From the NCBI GenBank assembly GCA_027335545.1, contig DAHWHV010000179.1, positions 1-8,463 on the forward strand: DNA of 8,463 nucleotides. The letters run 5' to 3'. The DNA is from Clostridia bacterium (GTDB lineage Bacteria > Bacillota_E > RBS10-35 > JAJYVN01). A program made the translations under genes and the position numbers. This document shows positions 6,042 through 8,463 of the stretch, one piece after another; position 1 is the stretch's first letter; every line of letters starts with the position of its first letter. The notes under the pieces are model-generated. The model had not been told where the DNA came from. It did not search any database and saw only the letters and a program-made list of their open reading frames with translations.

Positions 6042-6058
6042 GGGGGGGCGGCCCCCCC
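6042..6058. terminator. G7/C7 hairpin after the symporter gene
   Basis: Seven G (6042-6048) face seven C (6052-6058) across the loop CGG, a perfect 7-bp stem 28 bases past the symporter stop. Upstream G-runs at 6020-6023 and 6025-6030 could also form other structures. There is no T-run, so termination is plausible from position only. Confidence 0.4.
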
Positions 6059-6190
6059 TAGCCGCCCCAGCGGGCGAGGCATCGAGGAGCCCAGCCGCCC
6101 TGCGCCCCTGTCACGGGGCCCGACCACCCCAAGGGCGTCGGGTCCCGTTTGGTCACGTCAGCGGACTCTTGCAGCACCCTCCGAGGCGCG

Positions 6191-6233
6191 GGGCCTGGGG
6201 GCACGGGCCCGTCCCGGCCGAGCCCCCAGGCCC
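6191..6233 (-). terminator. 12-bp hairpin directly after the ABC protein stop codon
   Basis: GGGCCTGGGGGC (6191-6202) and GCCCCCAGGCCC (6222-6233) pair perfectly over 12 bp; the 19-base loop contains the self-complementary ACGGGCCCGT (6203-6212). It abuts the minus-strand stop at 6234-6236, the usual place for a terminator. No T-run follows on the minus strand, so it may act as a barrier or mRNA 3' end rather than a classical intrinsic terminator. The stem reads equally on the + strand, where it could also stop symporter transcripts. Confidence 0.5.
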
Positions 6234-8462
6234 TCAGGTCGCCGCCGCCTGGGCCCAGGCCGTGGTCTCGGGCTGGCGCGGGTCCGCCGCGGCGCCCAGG
6301 TACAGGACGCTGCGCCCTCCGGCGAGTTCGGCCAGGGGCAGGTCGTCGCAGGCGCTGTCCTCGTCGACGATCCAAAACCACGCCTCCGGGCGGAGGAGCG
6401 CGGCGGCGACGGAGAGGCGGAAGCGCAACGCCGCCGGGGCGTCCGGGTCCACGGGCTGCTGCGGCCGGGGCGGCAGGCCCGTCCGGCGTAGGGCCGTGGC
6501 GATCGCGTCGGGGTCGCCCGGGCCGATCAGGTCGGCGCAGGTCTCCCCGCCGCTCACGGGGAAGGCGGCGGACAGCACCGCCACCGCGTGTCGCCAACCC
6601 GCGCCCCCCCCCGGCGGCAGCGGCGCCCCGGCGACCTCCAGGCCGAGGGTTGCGTCCCACAGGCCGGTGATGACCGCGGCCTGCTCCAGGGCCGGGACCC
6701 CCGCGGGCAGGGTGAGGCGGCGCTGACCGCCCACCGGGACCGTCGTCGCGGGGACCCCCGGGAGCCAGTTGCGGATGGTGACGGGGGCCTGGTCCACGCG
6801 CGGCGGGGGTGGCGGGTCCCCGGCCGCGGGCCCGGGTGTGGGATCGGCGTCCATGTACGCGAAGATGCGGTCACAGTTGGCCTGGACGGAGCGCAGGTCC
6901 ATGTAGATCTGGAAGCCGCCGTGCAGGTGCTCCATGGCCACGACATACGTGGCCATGGCCACGAGGGTCCCCACGCTCATCCGGCCGGCCAGCACCGCGA
7001 GCCCGCCTTGCCAGTACAGGGCGCCGGCGACCAGCGCCCCGACGCAGGCCACCACAAAGGCAAACACCACCTGGACGGTGCCGGTCGTGAGGCCGAGGCT
7101 GGCCAGCAGGCGGTTGTGCGCCGCGAAGGCCGCGCGTTCGATGGGCTCGGCCCCCGCGCCACGCACGGCCAGGGCGCCCTCCGGGGAACAGGTCCGGGCG
7201 AGTTGTCCGTTCAGCGCCGAGACCACCTCGAAGGTGCGCCGGGTCAGCGGGTAGCGGACCTGGCCCAGGACGTAGCTGAGGGCGGCCGTCGGCACGAGCC
7301 CGAGCAGGATCAGGAGTGCGAGCCTGGCGTTCAGCCCGAGCATGATGGCCACTGCGGGCAGGATCGGCAGCAGCATCCAGCTGGCGTTGGCGATGTCCGC
7401 GGCGCCGAGATAGACGCTGTTGACATCGTTGACCAGGCGGGAGAGCACCTCGTGGGGCGCGTGCCGCCGGTAGAAGCCCAACGGCCAGCGGCTGGCGCGG
7501 GTGTACGCCTCCTGGCGCATGTCGCGCAGGGCGCGGTTGCTCATCGTCTCGTGGGTGATCGTGCTGATGGTGCCCGTGAAGACGTGCACCAGCGGGGGGG
7601 CGAGCACGCCCATGGCGATGCCCAGCAGCAGCAGGTGGATGTTCTTGTGCGGCAGGGCCTGGTCGATCATCAGGCGCGTGAAGAGGGGCGCGATCTGGGA
7701 GAGGCCGCCGATGGCGATCAGCGCCATCAGCACCACGAAGAGCCAGTATGGCCAATAGGGGTAGTAGTAGCGGACGAGGCGGCGGAGGGATGCACCGCGG
7801 CCGACGGGCGGCCAGAGCCGCACCTGTACCCCCAGCAGGCGCCACCATCCCCGCAGGCCGCCGCGGGCCCGCGACCACCAGCCGGGGAGCTGCCCGCCCC
7901 CCTCCACGACCTGCGGGGGCGCGGGCACGGCCCCACCCAGGGGCTCGTCCGGAGCGGTCACCACTGGGGTGGCGCCGGCCCCCGCCGCGGCGCCCTGCGC
8001 GGCGGCGGGGGCCCAGAGGCGCGTGGGCGCGCCTGCGGGCACCTGGGCCCCCGCCGCGGCCAGCAGGACCACGCCACAGGGCAGGCCGCCCCAGTCGACG
8101 CCGGGGGTGGCCGGGTCGGTGCCGTCCACCACCAGGAGGTTGGCCCCCCGGACCAGGGCGGCCGCGAGCGAGAGGCGGAACTCCTGCTCCGGCGTGGGGT
8201 GCAGGTCCGCCAGCGGGGTCTGCAGGCCCTGCGCCAGGCCCGCGACCCAGTCCTCCAGGCCCGCGGCCCGCAGGGCGGGCCCTACGGTCGGGCCGCCGCG
8301 CGGTGCGCCCAGGTGGTCGGCCAGGGTGCGCCCCCAGAGCACGCCGGCGCGCCCCACCCCCGCCACCACCGGATCGGCGATCCCCACCGGGTCGGCTCCC
8401 ACCCGACGCGAGGCCAGCAGCGCGCCGCGCAGCCGGCGGCGCTCGTCGGCACGGGGGGCCAC
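6234..8462 (-). CDS. ABC exporter-type protein with two degenerate nucleotide-binding domains, 5' partial
   Basis: 742 residues are visible; the frame runs to the window edge, so the start is probably outside. Order: an ATPase-like domain (NBD1, ~1-155), an Ala/Pro/Gly linker, a type I exporter membrane domain (~225-540), and a second ATPase-like domain (NBD2, ~558-735). The membrane domain looks intact: six likely helices (about 238-258, 275-298, 357-378, 380-400, 462-483, 486-512) and the family segment FYRRHAPHEVLSRLVNDVNS (330-349). Both ATPase domains align in order but lack key residues. Where Walker A belongs, NBD1 has PRADERRR and NBD2 has PAGVPALEQ. No LSGGQ stands before RLSLAAALVRGANLLVVDG (96-114) or RLSVAAALLRPEAWFWIVDE (682-701). 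Q-loop Gln and H-loop His are absent from both. Only NBD2 keeps the DE of Walker B (700-701). The layout suggests a full-length TMD-NBD-TMD-NBD exporter whose first TMD lies past 8463. The substrate is unknown. The reading frame is intact, so simple decay seems unlikely. Confidence 0.8.
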   Translation of the reverse strand: MAPRADERRRLRGALLASRRVGADPVGIADPVVAGVGRAGVLWGRTLADHLGAPRGGPTVGPALRAAGLEDWVAGLAQGLQTPLADLHPTPEQEFRLSLAAALVRGANLLVVDGTDPATPGVDWGGLPCGVVLLAAAGAQVPAGAPTRLWAPAAAQGAAAGAGATPVVTAPDEPLGGAVPAPPQVVEGGGQLPGWWSRARGGLRGWWRLLGVQVRLWPPVGRGASLRRLVRYYYPYWPYWLFVVLMALIAIGGLSQIAPLFTRLMIDQALPHKNIHLLLLGIAMGVLAPPLVHVFTGTISTITHETMSNRALRDMRQEAYTRASRWPLGFYRRHAPHEVLSRLVNDVNSVYLGAADIANASWMLLPILPAVAIMLGLNARLALLILLGLVPTAALSYVLGQVRYPLTRRTFEVVSALNGQLARTCSPEGALAVRGAGAEPIERAAFAAHNRLLASLGLTTGTVQVVFAFVVACVGALVAGALYWQGGLAVLAGRMSVGTLVAMATYVVAMEHLHGGFQIYMDLRSVQANCDRIFAYMDADPTPGPAAGDPPPPPRVDQAPVTIRNWLPGVPATTVPVGGQRRLTLPAGVPALEQAAVITGLWDATLGLEVAGAPLPPGGGAGWRHAVAVLSAAFPVSGGETCADLIGPGDPDAIATALRRTGLPPRPQQPVDPDAPAALRFRLSVAAALLRPEAWFWIVDEDSACDDLPLAELAGGRSVLYLGAAADPRQPETTAWAQAAAT

Positions 8463-8463
8463 G

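Noticed and set aside
6015..6491. + strand frame following the symporter stop
   Set aside because: It lacks a ribosome binding site, runs antisense to the ABC protein's conserved C-terminal domain, and has low-complexity sequence.

Overview
The window is very GC-rich chromosomal DNA with no rRNA, tRNA, transposase or CRISPR. Three features point to a high-GC member of the Firmicutes (Bacillota) or a close relative: a membrane-anchored SLT-type lytic transglycosylase of the Firmicutes kind, a DUF2325 protein, and a PHO box built from TTAACC/TTCACC-like 11-bp units. Composition alone would also fit an actinobacterium, so the assignment is tentative and no genus is claimed.

Layout. (1) Bases 1-611, + strand: 3' part of a lytic transglycosylase gene. 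(2) 612-1040: non-coding, with several inverted repeats. (3) 1041-1250, +: small AbrB/SpoVT-type DNA-binding protein, convergent with (4) 1340-2389, -: DUF2325 protein with a long two-part N-terminal region. (5) 2390-2856: non-coding, with a cluster of strong hairpins including a possible three-way junction capped by a UUCG loop. (6) 2857-3603, -: divergent ATP-grasp-like protein. (7) 3774-4109, +: XRE-family regulator, divergent from gene 6. (8) 4111-4428: eight tandem imperfect copies of a roughly 41-bp hairpin-forming repeat, starting one base after the regulator's stop codon. (9) 4500-4532: three contiguous 11-bp PHO-box-like units ahead of (10) 4611-6014, +: a Pho84-type MFS phosphate:H+ symporter. 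(11) 6015-6233: convergent intergenic region with two strong hairpins. (12) 6234-8462, - and running out of the window: a large ABC-exporter-type protein in which both visible nucleotide-binding domains have lost most ATP-handling motifs.

How the parts work together. The clearest functional unit is the PHO box plus phosphate symporter: a phosphate-starvation regulator of the PhoP/PhoB type probably controls uptake through this carrier. The transglycosylase acts in peptidoglycan remodelling. The AbrB and XRE proteins look like local transcription regulators with unknown targets. The most unusual gene is the ABC protein: its membrane domain looks intact, but both nucleotide-binding domains align with normal ones while lacking Walker A, Q-loop, signature and H-loop residues. 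It may be a pseudo-ABC subunit or a full-length transporter that works without normal ATP hydrolysis. The ATP-grasp-like protein likewise seems to have lost a key lysine.
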